Origin: Azolla caroliniana
Taxonomy: Eukaryota > Polypodiophyta
NCBI GenBank assembly: GCA_043228905.1
Contig: JBHGNT010000016.1
Coordinates: 5,332,001 to 5,396,000, forward strand
Direction of reading: 5' to 3'
DNA length: 64,000 bases
Shown here: positions 33,640-44,252 of the stretch, piece by piece
Layout: each line of letters starts with the position of its first letter
Numbering within the stretch: position 1 is the first letter of the stretch
Translations under genes and position numbers: made by a program
The notes under the pieces: generated by a model
The model's input: the letters and a program-made list of their open reading frames with translations, nothing else
What the model was told of the DNA's origin: nothing
Database searches by the model: none

Positions 33640-34475
33640 TATAGGTTTATTTGGCAACAACTACAAAATATTGCATTGATGCAAGGTTCCTTACCTTTAC
33701 AAATAGAAAAATAACCATAGATTGATTAGTGTTTATGGGGTTAGACGTTGTTTTTACAAGTGACAACTAGTCTTTTGTATCGTTGCTCTGTTGAATGTCT
33801 TAAATGACTATCATCTAAGGCTGAAGAAGAAGGGAAAATACATAACTTTGATCATGGATGTTGGTAAGTCTTAAAACGTAGTTGAGATTCTAAATTGCCA
33901 CTTGTAGCAAAGGTCTTCATTTGGAGAGTTTTGATTGGGGGTTTGCTTTAAAGCAACATGGACTAATAACGGGCAATCGCTTCTTTTGCACTGTTCAAAT
34001 GGAAGATAATACTCCTCGTTTTATACAATGTTTGATTGCTTGTCAACTTTGGAGTTACACTTGTCAAATTTGGCAAGTTTTATCATAGTATTATTTGACG
34101 CCTAGATTGTGAATGTTTGCACAATTTACACAAGTTGACCCAAAATCAAAGATGGAGATCGTTGTCCTATTTTTGAGGTATTGGGGATTGCGTCATAATT
34201 GGGATATGCACAATGCTTTTGTACTTGATGGTAAGCATGGAGTGACAGCATATCTACAAACAAAAAGTGGAAGGGAATACTAATGTGACAATTTTCTTTA
34301 TTGGAGCAAGTGGAAATTCTTCCCTCAATGGAGTGTTCATCTTACCTATTGTCAATTCAACATGTTCCACTACCCATGTAATTTGTGGGTGACCATACCC
34401 TAATGTGACGCCCATTGTAAGTAGTGTTTTTCACACATTTATTAATATAAATTGTGTTTTCACACATACAAAAAA
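33640..34475 (+). mobile_element. LINE G: decayed LINE relic with zf-RVT remnant
   Basis: Around 33890-34080 the three frames together give PLVAKVFIWRVLIGGLPLKQ, then PRFIQCLIACQLWSYTCQIW, the pattern of a zf-RVT domain with multiple stops. It ends in an A-run at 34469-34475. The 10-mer cttgcctatt at 33630-33639 and 34486-34495 could be the target duplication, but the second copy is 10 bases past the A-run. Different family from LINEs A-D. Confidence 0.55.
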
Positions 34476-34495
34476 AGATATAAAGCTTGCCTATT

Positions 34496-35082
34496 GAAGA
34501 TTGTAAAGTTTTTCACAAACATTTATTAATATTATTGTTTGTTATCACCCAACATATATATATATATATATACCAAAGATAAGAACTAAGTAAAGAAAGG
34601 GATATTACAATGATAAGCATATTCTTAATTAGATGTTAATGATCTATATAATCAACGCCCTATACAAAAAGGGAGCTTGGTTTACACAACTATCTTGTGG
34701 CTATCTTCTCACTCCTCGTCATGAAGAGAACGGCTGTGAAATGAGATATTATCCATTACATTGAATCCAACGCTTTTTCCCTTGCACATTGCAATGATGA
34801 TTATATTCTTACGACAAAAGGTATGACAAGGGAGGTGGTGGTGGCCCCTGACACATGCATGTGTCTATCGGCATGAGGCATGCATTCATTTTCATGGACC
34901 TTAAAAATGCAACACGTAAGGAAGATACCCTCTAGAGAAAACGTTGAAGCAACCAACTATAGTTGTGGACGTGGTAGCATGAGACAATGTAGTTTGTTTC
35001 GAAGAGGCCTCGAATGTAGTGGGTCATCTGCGGCTGCATGCTAGGGACATAGAAATGGCAAGCAGGTAAGTGTGGAGCAGGC
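34496..35082. other. Non-coding DNA
   Basis: AT-rich with a short (TA)n at 34554-34573. Nothing else recognised. Confidence 0.4.
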
Positions 35083-35242
35083 CTGATAGCATGTTGGCTA
35101 GTGTGGAAGCACCCATGGAGGAACATGGCCCCCTCTCTAGATAGATGTGTATGCATATGTATATGTATATGTATATGTTGGCCCACGAGCATGTTGGCAA
35201 GTGTGGAGGCCCCCATGGAGGAACATGGCCCCCTCTCTATGC

Positions 35243-35323
<81 letters not shown>

Positions 35324-35412
35324 AGTGTATGTATATGTTGGCCCACGAGCATGTTGGCTTGTGTGGAGGTCCCCATGGAGGAACATGCCCTCTCTCTCTA
35401 GATAGATGCATA

Positions 35413-35504
<92 letters not shown>

Positions 35505-35568
35505 CGTATGTGTATGTGTATGTGTATGTGTATACGTATACGTATGTGTATACGTATGTGTATATGTA

Positions 35569-35601
<33 letters not shown>

Positions 35602-35605
35602 AAAT
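35083..35605 (+). repeat. Compound satellite: 65-bp unit alternating with (TATATG)n and (TATGTG)n arrays
   Basis: A unit containing 'gcatgttggc..gtgtgga(a/g)g..cccatggaggaacatg' and 'ctctctaga' occurs three times, starting near 35090, 35180 and 35347. After the copies come hexamer arrays: short at 35150-35177, TATATG about 16 times at 35240-35336, TATGTG about 30 times at 35406-35600 with some TATACG units. Long frames here in all six readings are artefacts of the stop-free repeat. Confidence 0.93.
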
Positions 35606-35660
35606 GTCATCCACTACTACTTCATACATATGCATATATATATTGTCCACTAGTTCATCT

Positions 35661-35680
35661 CCACGTGGCTAGCCACGTGG
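35661..35680. promoter_or_regulatory. Perfect 20-bp palindrome with two G-boxes
   Basis: CCACGTGGCTAGCCACGTGG is its own reverse complement and holds two CACGTG G-boxes 12 bases apart, the core bound by plant bZIP and bHLH factors and of ABA-responsive elements. It lies about 550 bases before the AS8-like ATG and just upstream of what looks like its leader. Confidence 0.65.
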
Positions 35681-35989
35681 ATGATAGAGACGAAGTAGTG
35701 GATAGGCTTCTTCATTCCAAAGCTTCCCCCCCTGTTTCCGCTCTCTTTCTGTGTCCCACATATCAGAGGAGATCGACGAAAGCAAGGAAGGAAAGCAGCA
35801 GCCATGGATTCTTCCAACTCTATCCAATACCAGGGGCGACCTTTATGTTCATAAAAAAAACCAGGCTCTCCAACTTCTCTCCATCTCGCTGCTTCTTCAT
35901 GTGAATCATGTCTTCCTACCATCTGTAACAAAAACCCATACGCTAATTCTCATCCTAATCCGAACCCTACCAATTTTAGAAGTGCACGG

Positions 35990-36004
35990 AAACCCTAACC
36001 CTTA
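35990..36004. promoter_or_regulatory. Telo-box-like motifs in the AS8-like gene leader
   Basis: AAACCCTAACCCTTA here, and AAACCCTAA again at 36059-36067. Short telomere-type motifs of this kind are common near starts of plant housekeeping genes. Two in 80 bases upstream of the ATG at 36229 suggest a promoter or leader element rather than a telomere relic. Confidence 0.5.
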
Positions 36005-36228
36005 CAGTATCAGAAAGATAAAACGAAGTATGCCAAAATGAACCAGAAGCCTTAGCAGAAACCCTAATCAAAGCTGTAAGCACAAAGAAAACAGGAATTC
36101 TTAGTAGCAGACATAGCAGCCTAGAGAGATACATCACAGAGAGGCAACAGAAGCACACAAATCAGGGATCCCTAACCCGCGCACGAGATCTAGAGAGGTG
36201 AACAAGGCGCACGAGATTTAGAAGAAAA

Positions 36229-36469
36229 ATGACAATCATTGGGCTGTTCCGGAGGTATCATAGGTGGAATCCGGTGTATCCAACATACGGTGCATTCTGG
36301 GGTGTGGGCATCGGTGCGGGGTGTGGGGTCGGGTGGGGCCCTGGTTTTGGCCCAGATGCTGTTGGCTTTGTCGGCGCAGGATGTGGTGTTGGCCTCAGCA
36401 TTGGCTTCACCTTTGTCGGCCTTGGCATTGGATTCCCAACAAATGGTCTTGCATGTCTTCCTTATGATG
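36229..36469 (+). CDS. Cadmium-induced AS8-like Gly-rich membrane protein, exon 1
   Basis: Opens MTIIGLFRRYHRWNPVYPTYG, then a Gly-rich membrane region (GAFWGVGIGAGCGVGWGPGFG, VGAGCGVGLSIGFTFVGLGIGF). This N-terminal block is the mark of the plant cadmium-induced AS8 family, and is related in style to the Gly-rich TGD5 protein of the chloroplast envelope. Function in the family is poorly known. The exon ends at a GT donor at 36470 (ATGATG|GTACTG) after 80 codons plus one base. Reading through instead adds only a few residues before a stop, so splicing is likely. With exon 2 the protein is about 170 residues. The ATG is supported by the conserved start of the family as I remember it. Confidence 0.75.
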
Positions 36470-37822
36470 GTACTGTCTCTAACACATTCTAAATATATGC
36501 TCTATGCATTGTTGTACAATAAAAAAAATAGAACAATTCGCCATTGATCTCTCGTAATGGGATCAATTGCTATATATTCAAGTACAGATTTGTATCTATC
36601 ATGTGTCACGTATGAGATATAGAGAGAGCGCGCACAACGAAATGGTAGGATTGTTATTCATGTTGTATAAAATACGGTATCTGCTCATTTTAGCAGAATG
36701 AAAATGTTTATTGTTATGAATCGTCTATTAAATGCACATGTCGAGCATATATTTGCTATTAGACACGGAGCACAATGAAATGGATAGATGTAACATGAGT
36801 CTGCAGCTTGACCCATGTATGCAAGGAAGTTGTATAATAGTCTAACCATTTTATACTAGGTACAGACTAGATATGTGTTATAGAAGACCTATGGCAATCT
36901 GTTATATTAGGTATATGTTGTGCTATCTCTTGTATTAGATATATGACGTGCTATATCTTATATTCGATATATGCATATATATATATATATATATAGCAAT
37001 CCAATGATTTCACCATCCTCTCACTCATCTCTTCTATTATGTTAGAGACATACTAGAAATGCTGATAGTTGCAACATGACACACAACAATCCCGCTGCTA
37101 GTCAGGTTGCTGGCACAGAGACTTGATATTTGGGAAACATTTAGATTTCATTACAGGAGGAAAAGGGGACACTTGATTTGAAAGAATATAGGCTCTTTAA
37201 GTATATACAGGTTTTGTTTGCATTTTCAGAGGCCAACTTGACCCTCTTGGACCAGAAGAAAAAATTTCAATGTGTTTGTGAGGAGGTGATAACTTGCTCT
37301 CCATGCTTAAGAATTTTGCGAATAAGTGTCAAAATTGGGCTATGAGAGTCCATGTTGATGCCTAGGACTTGAATCTTGGTCTCCCCTCACCCAATATGCA
37401 TTTTTGGTTATTGATTGAACTCCTGGCAGTGACGGGGTCATCAGCTATTAATTTGATACAAAGGTGTGACACATAGTTTAGGACTAAATAGGTGAGGTGG
37501 TAGGAAACATTATGTGGGAATGCTATGAATTGAACTCTTGCATGTGGGTTGTTCTTCATGGATGGGATATATATCAAATAATAAAACAGCATAGTGCATT
37601 TGCCTACCATAATTTAAAATATCACCAGTTGACTATCATTATGGGTTACAGTCTTCATTAGTACTTACAATGATTAGAATGAGACAATATCCACTATGAA
37701 AATATTGTTTGTTTTTCCGTTTTCCTTCTTAGGGTCAAGTAGAATCATCATATGGAATTTTTTATCACCAAATGTGGCTTCTTTTTTGTGAGCACGAGGC
37801 ACTGATTCAACCTTTCTTGCAG
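36470..37822 (+). other. Putative intron of the AS8-like gene
   Basis: Begins GTACTG and ends with a strong acceptor, acctttcttgcag at 37810-37822. Phases of the flanking exons match (1 base plus 2). An extra exon inside cannot be excluded. Holds an AT microsatellite at about 36974-36995 and otherwise unremarkable AT-rich DNA. Confidence 0.6.
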
Positions 37823-38094
37823 CTCTCACATGTGTTTCCTGTGAAGCATTCCACCTAGCAAAGATTGCAGCACCTGTGATTTCTCACCAGGCGAACGAGA
37901 CACAAAGGAATATGTTGAAGAGTTTCGGCAATCTTCATCTTATGGATTTCTCTAGATCAATTGAAGACAATGCACGGAAGACGTGGCACTCTATAGAGAT
38001 ATCTATATCAGAATGGGAGCAGAAGCTACGAACTAGAGAACCACAGTCAATTAAGCTCGTTGAATATCCATCCAATAGCTCTATACAGAAGTGA
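37823..38094 (+). CDS. AS8-like protein, exon 2 (C-terminal part)
   Basis: Open from the acceptor to a stop at 38092-38094. Spliced to exon 1 it reads ..LPYD-A-LTCVSCEAFHLAKIAAP, then a hydrophilic tail with SFGNLHLMDFSRSIEDNARK and EWEQKLRTREPQS. There is no ATG at its start (the frame opens through GTG), consistent with an internal or terminal exon. The tail is soluble and probably faces the cytosol or stroma. The link to exon 1 rests on splice signals and phase, not on a transcript. Confidence 0.6.
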
Positions 38095-38452
38095 ATATAA
38101 TACTGCTTTCAAGTTCAGGACAACGAAGTGATTCATCTTAGAGCTCTGGATGGAAATGAATATAATACCACCTTTCAAATTGAGTGACACCAAAAAAGTC
38201 GCCATTGAAGGAGCTCTAGATGAAGGGATGATAATACTGCCTATCACAACAATGAAGAGAAACACAGTCTAGCAAAGAGATGTGTCTGAAACATACATCT
38301 AACATGTGATTTGGGGTTTACATCCCTCATTCTGTTTCGACTATTATCCATGTAACAAACCCTTTCCCTCTTCTTTTTGTACACTAGGATACTTAGCACC
38401 TCAAGTGTGTAGTAATTAACCAGTTGAGTCCTTGTGAGCTTTGTACCGTCTG

Positions 38453-38586
38453 GACTTTGTACAATTTTGGTTGAAGCTGAAATGTTATTTGTTTGGAAGA
38501 ATTTATAAGACCTTGTCAAGACTTTGTACAATTTTTGTTGAAGCTGAAATGTTATTTGTTTGGAAGAATTTATAAGACCTTGTCAA
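38453..38586. repeat. 67-bp tandem duplication
   Basis: Units 38453-38519 and 38520-38586 differ at one base (gg/gt in 'tttt(g)gttgaagctg'). Recent duplication in non-coding DNA about 0.4 kb past the AS8-like stop. Confidence 0.93.
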
Positions 38587-38783
38587 GATCCACAGGTACC
38601 ATCAATAATAGATATTATTCAAGGGTTTGGCTCAGTGGAAACTAATTTGTCAGATTGCAATTGATGAAAAGAAAGAAATGATCTATCGGATATAGAGGGA
38701 ATAAAATGTGTCGTAAAATGTGAACTATGAAAGGCTCATTTGCATTTATATCTCATTATCTGGGAAAAGATGTTCTCTTATGT

Positions 38784-39205
38784 CAGAACATGCTTCTCAT
38801 TTGCATCATAGACCATGAACTAGTGAACCCTTATATCATTACATTTAATTAGCTTGCACCATCCTCAATAGCTCATAACTATTGCATACCTTTTGGCTAA
38901 GATTTGTAATCACTTTCAACTTTCATATTGCATGAAATGCAACATTGGATGAACAATTTCTCAATGCAGTTCTGGTAATGCCCCTCTCGTATGCCAGAAC
39001 ATGCTTCTCTTTTGTTTCATAAACCATGAACTATTTGAAGGCTTATATCATTACATTTAATTAGCTTGGACTTCCTCAATAGCACATAACTCGTCTACCT
39101 TTTGTCTAAGATTTATAATCACTTTCAACTTTCATATTGCATGAAATGCAACAATGGAAGAAGAATTTCTCAATGAGACTTTTGGTAATGCCCATTGTCC
39201 CCATT
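38784..39205. repeat. About 211-bp imperfect tandem duplication
   Basis: 'cagaacatgcttctc' at 38784 and 38995 start two parallel copies sharing 'ttatatcattacatttaattagctt', 'cctcaatagc' and 'atcactttcaactttcatattgcatgaaatgcaaca' blocks, ending near 39205. No coding potential. Confidence 0.85.
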
Positions 39206-41497
39206 GATCATAAATCATGTTATTCTATTACCATCAATGTATTGAATGCATCCTTCTTGTTCGGATACAGGTACACTTCCCGAGTCTATCATGAGCATCA
39301 CTCTAACCTCAAGACTCCAAAATATCTTGATCATTATCATAATCACTGGCTTTGCAATGCCATGATTCCACGTTATATGGAACATTGATTCTATTATTTT
39401 CCAGAAGTGATCATAGTGATCATGCCTTTTCATCAACATTATAAACGTGCTTGTGTGAATTAGAAATTCAAAAAGTATGTTTACCCATTTTCAAAACTAC
39501 CTATATGACCTTATCGTTAAGCAAATAATATAGTAATTAAAGCAAATAGATACATATTATATATAGGCATGCACTTAATCATTCTAATTGTCATGATTAA
39601 GGACAATATATGGGCTTGATCTGCCTAATATTCTCAAATAACTTATTATCATATTAAAGTCGTATTAACTATTGGCAGTCAAACAAGTCAATGATGTTTC
39701 TAATTCCAAAGCTTGTTCACACTCTAACTAGACAATAATTTGTAATTAACACATGCCCACACTCTAACTAGATAGTAATTAGTAATTCATGTAAATTAGT
39801 AATTATCATTAGCAAAAGACTTTTACTTATTCATGTAAATTTATCTTTATAGCCCTACATACTTTTGTAACGTTATGTAATTAACATCTTAATTTTTCAT
39901 GAGATTAGGAGCAAAATGTATATATGTATGTTATAATGAAAAATCAGCAACAATTTTTTATGAATTTCTAATACATACAAGTATATTTTAGTGAATTCCT
40001 TATAAAGTACTCCCAAGCTTATTAGGAACTTGATAACTATGTACATCTTACAAACCCGCCATATCTGGGTTCAAACAAAGACATTAATGAAAGTATTTCA
40101 AGATATATCTCGAATGGAGGGAATTCTTTTGTGACTTTTTCATATGATGATATTTGTTGTTTGGTTCAAGGGGACAATCCTACCGTACTCTTGGAATTAT
40201 TTTAGTCCTTTTGCTGTATAGCTTTGGCTTGTTATGAAACAAAAGCTGCAAATAGTTTCTGGTATGGTGCCAAATCATTTTAACATAGTAAATTGCCTTT
40301 TGTCACTTTCAAATAATGGTAAGGCAAGCATCAAATAAAGATACGTGAACTAATACTTTTGTCTCACTCTCTACATGCACATAGTTTAGTTTCATTCCTG
40401 AACCACCACTAGTACTCGCTGGTTCTAGTTTCAATCGTGTCCTTTTTTATAGCTTTTCATGCATCTTTGTTACCGAAAATGCTATCCATCCCCAACATGC
40501 TGCAAATTTGCAAGGAAACATTGACGCATGTACCCAGCCACATACCATAATTGACGCACCAATCAAAGCTCAAACACGAGATTGACAGTCTGCTATCAAT
40601 CAGATTGGAGTTTGGAAAAGTTAAGCTGGGATATACCACATGCACAGTATCACTAAACGTTTTCCCAATGCACAAAATAATATACCTTTTCCATTTTGGG
40701 ACACAGTAACCCTAGGCTAATATTTTCTTCTTAAGCACAGACATGAAGTCATACACCACTCGAATCATGTGTGTGGAATCCTCTGTTCTCTGAGAGGAGA
40801 ACATTTTGGTGTATCCCATTGGCTCTTGCTACTAACCTCCTCAAGGACTGGGCTTACCTGTCAACATTATACATGTATGTTGAGCATTTCTGTCTAGTAA
40901 CAATTTGGTGAAAATATTGTGAAGCACACAAAACTATTCAGTGTCAAACCATTAATATCATAAAAATCTTGGCTACAAAGATTTATTACATAAGCCCACA
41001 TGTTGTGGTGTGCATTTCACAATATAATACTTTATTTTACTTGAATAAATAGCTGTAGAAAACAGAGAATCAAACATTCGATGACATCTAATAAGTAAGC
41101 ACAGCCAAGGTACCAATTATATGCAGCTAGAAAGAAACAATTTCGAGAATAAAGGGAAATTCAAGGATATTGTATCATGTATATACATAAATTTCCAAAC
41201 ACAGGTCATCCTTAGTTACTATTGCTCCAGACAGGGGAGAAGTTATTGGAGAGCTGCTTGTCAATTAAGAATTTATACTTTGAATAGAATCCAGATTCCA
41301 AATGCAACTTTATAGTAATAATGAACTTAAGAACGGAAATTATTTTCAATTCCATTGGGTTCTAACCCTGGATGTAACCTTTGCAATCAAGGTAATCTCG
41401 CCATATCAATTGCATATATTAGTTATCACCATTTTAAGCAGAAAACCCAAGAGGATATTTAAGGATTGAAATAGATGCATACCAAGATCAATGCAAT
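39206..41497. other. AT-rich intergenic DNA
   Basis: Small direct repeat 'cacactctaactaga(c/t)a(a/g)taatt' at about 39719 and 39761. No gene, RNA gene or transposon domain recognised. Confidence 0.4.
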
Positions 41498-42991
41498 TCA
41501 GCTTATGCCCACAACTTTTACAGCTTCTTCCACGGAAATGAGCTTCTCTCTAGGTTTCCCTTTCTTGGCTCCTTCCATAATTTCAAACGCATTGATCTTT
41601 TCCCAATCTTTAAAAGAAATAAACTTTACACCTCGTTGTCTAAGCAATACTGTTACACCTTCACGTCCTTCATGAGATGGGTCATTAGATAGGATCCCAC
41701 TCTCCACATCTTTAATAATGGACATTGTTACTTCCTCTGCACATATAAGATTAGTGCCGATGATACCCGTAGGACCCCTTTTTAGCCAACCCACCACATA
41801 CAATCCAGGTTCACATTCAGGGTCGCCATCTTTAGAAACCACTCTTAGAACCCGTCCATTAAGGTTTGGAATCAATCCTTTTCGATGGTCAAAGCTTAGA
41901 TTATCTAATGGCAAAGACTTATAGCCTATGCTCTTGAGAATCAAACTTGAGCTCAAATTTTCAAAAACACTTGTCCCTACTGCACGTTGCCGAATACTCC
42001 CCGCTTCTTTTTCCAAAACAGTCTTCTCTAATCGCAATCCAGAAACATGATGTCCATCTTTTGTTGGTAGAAACTCCGTTGGTTGACGATAGAATACAAA
42101 ATGGAGCTCCTTTTCGTAAGATTCTAATGAGTGTTTTCCATTCATAGCTGCCTTACTTAGCAGCTCATATACACGTTTGTGAATACGGCTTGCATTAATC
42201 TCTTGTACATCTATCTCTGAGAGAGCTAAATCAGATGATCGAACAACAACATTCACTCCTTTGAGACCCAAAACCTCTCTCAGCTCTTTAGCTGTGCAAG
42301 AAATCTGTGCCGGACCTCGACGTCCAATGAGATATACTTTCTTGATCGAGCTCTTATTCAATGTTCTTAAGGCATGGTGAGCAATATCAGTGCTTTTCAG
42401 GTCCTCTACTCGCCGAAGAAGTATTCTCGCAACATCAATGGCCACATTGCCTTGCCCAAGGATGATGGCAGTATCAGAGGCACAAAGATCTACATCGAGA
42501 TTTGCACAATCAGGGTGTGCATTATACCACCATACAAATTCTCGAGCTGAAAACACACCATACAAATCTTCCCCGGGTATTCCAAGGGAATTATCACTCT
42601 CCGAACCATAGGCAAGAACCACAACGTCATATAGCTTCCGAAGCTCGATTAGATCTATGTCTTTACCTACACAGACATTTCCAAAGAAAGCTAAACGAGG
42701 GCTTGACAGAACTTTAGTGAACTGGTTCGTTACAATCTTTGTTTCTTGATGGTCAGGGGCCACGCCAGATCGCACCAGACCAAACGGAGAAGGAAGGCGA
42801 TCGAATACGTCGATCTTAGCTTCAGCAGAAAGCTTCAGAAGCTTCTCTGCTGTGTAAAGACCTGCTGGGCCACTCCCTACTATGCATACATGTAGAAGCC
42901 TACAGCAGCGAGCAGGGCTGGACACCGATCTAGGGGTGGAGCTAAATCGAAGCCGAACAGCAGAGGCGGAAGCAGAGAAGGTTTTCCACAT
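41498..42991 (-). CDS. MFDR: NADPH:adrenodoxin (ferredoxin) oxidoreductase, mitochondrial
   Basis: 497-residue intronless frame, full length for the family. Residues 1 to about 30 are Ser/Arg-rich without acidic residues, a mitochondrial presequence. FAD-binding GSGPAG at 39-44 follows VCIVG; DRLPSPFGLVRSGVAPDH is the family signature; the NADPH site GQGNVA is at 179-184; the second FAD-binding block GWLKRGPTGIIGTN is at 401-414. The enzyme passes electrons from NADPH to mitochondrial ferredoxin, for Fe-S cluster and biotin synthesis. All key motifs are present. The absence of introns could mean an old retrocopy or an intron-poor lineage; no poly(A) remnant or target duplication is seen. Arrayed repeats begin within 50 bases of the start codon. 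Confidence 0.95.
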   Translation of the reverse strand: MWKTFSASASAVRLRFSSTPRSVSSPARCCRLLHVCIVGSGPAGLYTAEKLLKLSAEAKIDVFDRLPSPFGLVRSGVAPDHQETKIVTNQFTKVLSSPRLAFFGNVCVGKDIDLIELRKLYDVVVLAYGSESDNSLGIPGEDLYGVFSAREFVWWYNAHPDCANLDVDLCASDTAIILGQGNVAIDVARILLRRVEDLKSTDIAHHALRTLNKSSIKKVYLIGRRGPAQISCTAKELREVLGLKGVNVVVRSSDLALSEIDVQEINASRIHKRVYELLSKAAMNGKHSLESYEKELHFVFYRQPTEFLPTKDGHHVSGLRLEKTVLEKEAGSIRQRAVGTSVFENLSSSLILKSIGYKSLPLDNLSFDHRKGLIPNLNGRVLRVVSKDGDPECEPGLYVVGWLKRGPTGIIGTNLICAEEVTMSIIKDVESGILSNDPSHEGREGVTVLLRQRGVKFISFKDWEKINAFEIMEGAKKGKPREKLISVEEAVKVVGIS

Positions 42992-43034
42992 ACCTGGGGG
43001 TCGTCTCCGATTCGTCTGTTCGACTGTTCTCGAT

Positions 43035-43511
43035 GATTCATCTGTTCGATGGTTCTCGAAGTCTGCTCTGTTGAGCTTCCATGGCCATGGCGTCCTTCAA
43101 TATTAAATAAAAAACACATGAGTTGTGGGAAAAAGAATGAATGGAAACTGATGGGCCATGATGGGCCATGACCATGACCATTACAATGACCATGACCATG
43201 ACCATGATTCATCTGTTCGATGGTTCTCGAAGTCTGCTCTGTTGTGCTTCCATGGCCCATGGCGTCCTTCAATATTAACAAAAAACACATGAGTGTGGGA
43301 AACTGAATGAATGGAAACTGATGGGCCATGACCATGACCATGATTCATCTGTTCGATGGTTCTCGAAGTCTGCTCTGTTGTGCTTCCATGGCCCATGGCG
43401 TCCTTCAATATTAACAAAAAACACATGAGTGTGGGAAACTGAATGAATGGAAACTGATGGGCCATGACCATGACCATGATGACCATTACAATGACCATGA
43501 CCATGACCATG
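43035..43511. repeat. Three tandem copies of a 136-171-bp unit upstream of MFDR
   Basis: Units starting 'gattcatctgttcgatggttctcgaagtctgctctgtt' at 43035, 43206 and 43342. Each contains 'cttccatgg', 'cgtccttcaatatta' and 'aaaacacatgag', and ends in variable ccatga repeats. A partial copy reaches 43004. The unit abuts the MFDR start and probably includes its leader and core promoter, so the gene may have duplicated transcription start regions. Confidence 0.9.
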
Positions 43512-43528
43512 GCTTGTGGTGATGATAC

Positions 43529-43960
43529 CATGAATCCCCGATGATGGTGATGATCACGTTATTGAGTGGTGATGTCCCCATGTTCATGTTCATGCCTTCC
43601 AAAGATCATGGTGTTGATGATGCCATGTTGGTCGTGGAGATGACCACGACCATCGCTCATGGAGATGATGTCATGAATCCCCGATGATGGTGGTGACCAC
43701 ATTTATGAGTGGTGATGTCCAGTGTTCATATTCATATCTTCCAAAGCTCATGGTGTTGATGATGCCATGGTGGTGGTCATGGTGATGACCATGACCATCG
43801 CATCGCTTGTGGAGACGATGGCATGAATCATCGATGATGTTGATGATCACATTTATGTGTGGTGTTGCCCGTGTTCATGTTCATTCATGTCTTCCAAAGA
43901 TCATGGTGGTGGTGATGATGCCATGGTTGTCATGGCAAATGGCCATTGTTGAAGAGCACC
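43529..43960. repeat. Three imperfect copies of a 143-150-bp unit, ATG/GAT-rich
   Basis: Copies begin 'catgaatc(c/a)(c/t)cgatgatg' at 43529, 43672 and 43822. They share 'gagtggtgatgtcc', 'ttccaaag(a/c)tcatggtg' and 'gatgatgccatgg' and are more diverged than the array next to MFDR. Frames across them are repeat artefacts. Confidence 0.85.
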
Positions 43961-44252
43961 ATAACCTTTCAAATACAACATTTCTCGTGATAATATACTC
44001 CTTTTCTAGCATTCACCTCACGAAAATAAGAAGAGCCACATTGTTGCGGTTACAACAAGGGGCTAGGGTGGCCATATGGTTATCAGCTGATCAGACACCA
44101 ACAAGGAGCTTTTTAATCAATGTGAATGCCATCAATGATGGATCAATGTCCTCCTCATATAACGGCTCTGTTCAAAGTTGAGTATGACATCATTGACCTA
44201 TATCAATTTTTTTATCTTTCTACTACTTAATGTGACATGGAAAAGACACTAG

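Noticed and set aside
35155-35605. CRISPR-like regular repeat array and a 267-residue frame
   Set aside because: Units are 6 bases with no unique spacers, in a plant genome; the long frames are stop-free microsatellite translations in several frames.
37876-38094. A separate 72-residue gene
   Set aside because: It opens with GTG, lies behind a strong splice acceptor and is in phase with the AS8-like exon 1, so it is better read as an exon.
42880-43531. Frames rich in Met-Val or His-Gly from 42880 to 43531
   Set aside because: They are translations of ccatga repeats and overlap the MFDR start and its upstream array.
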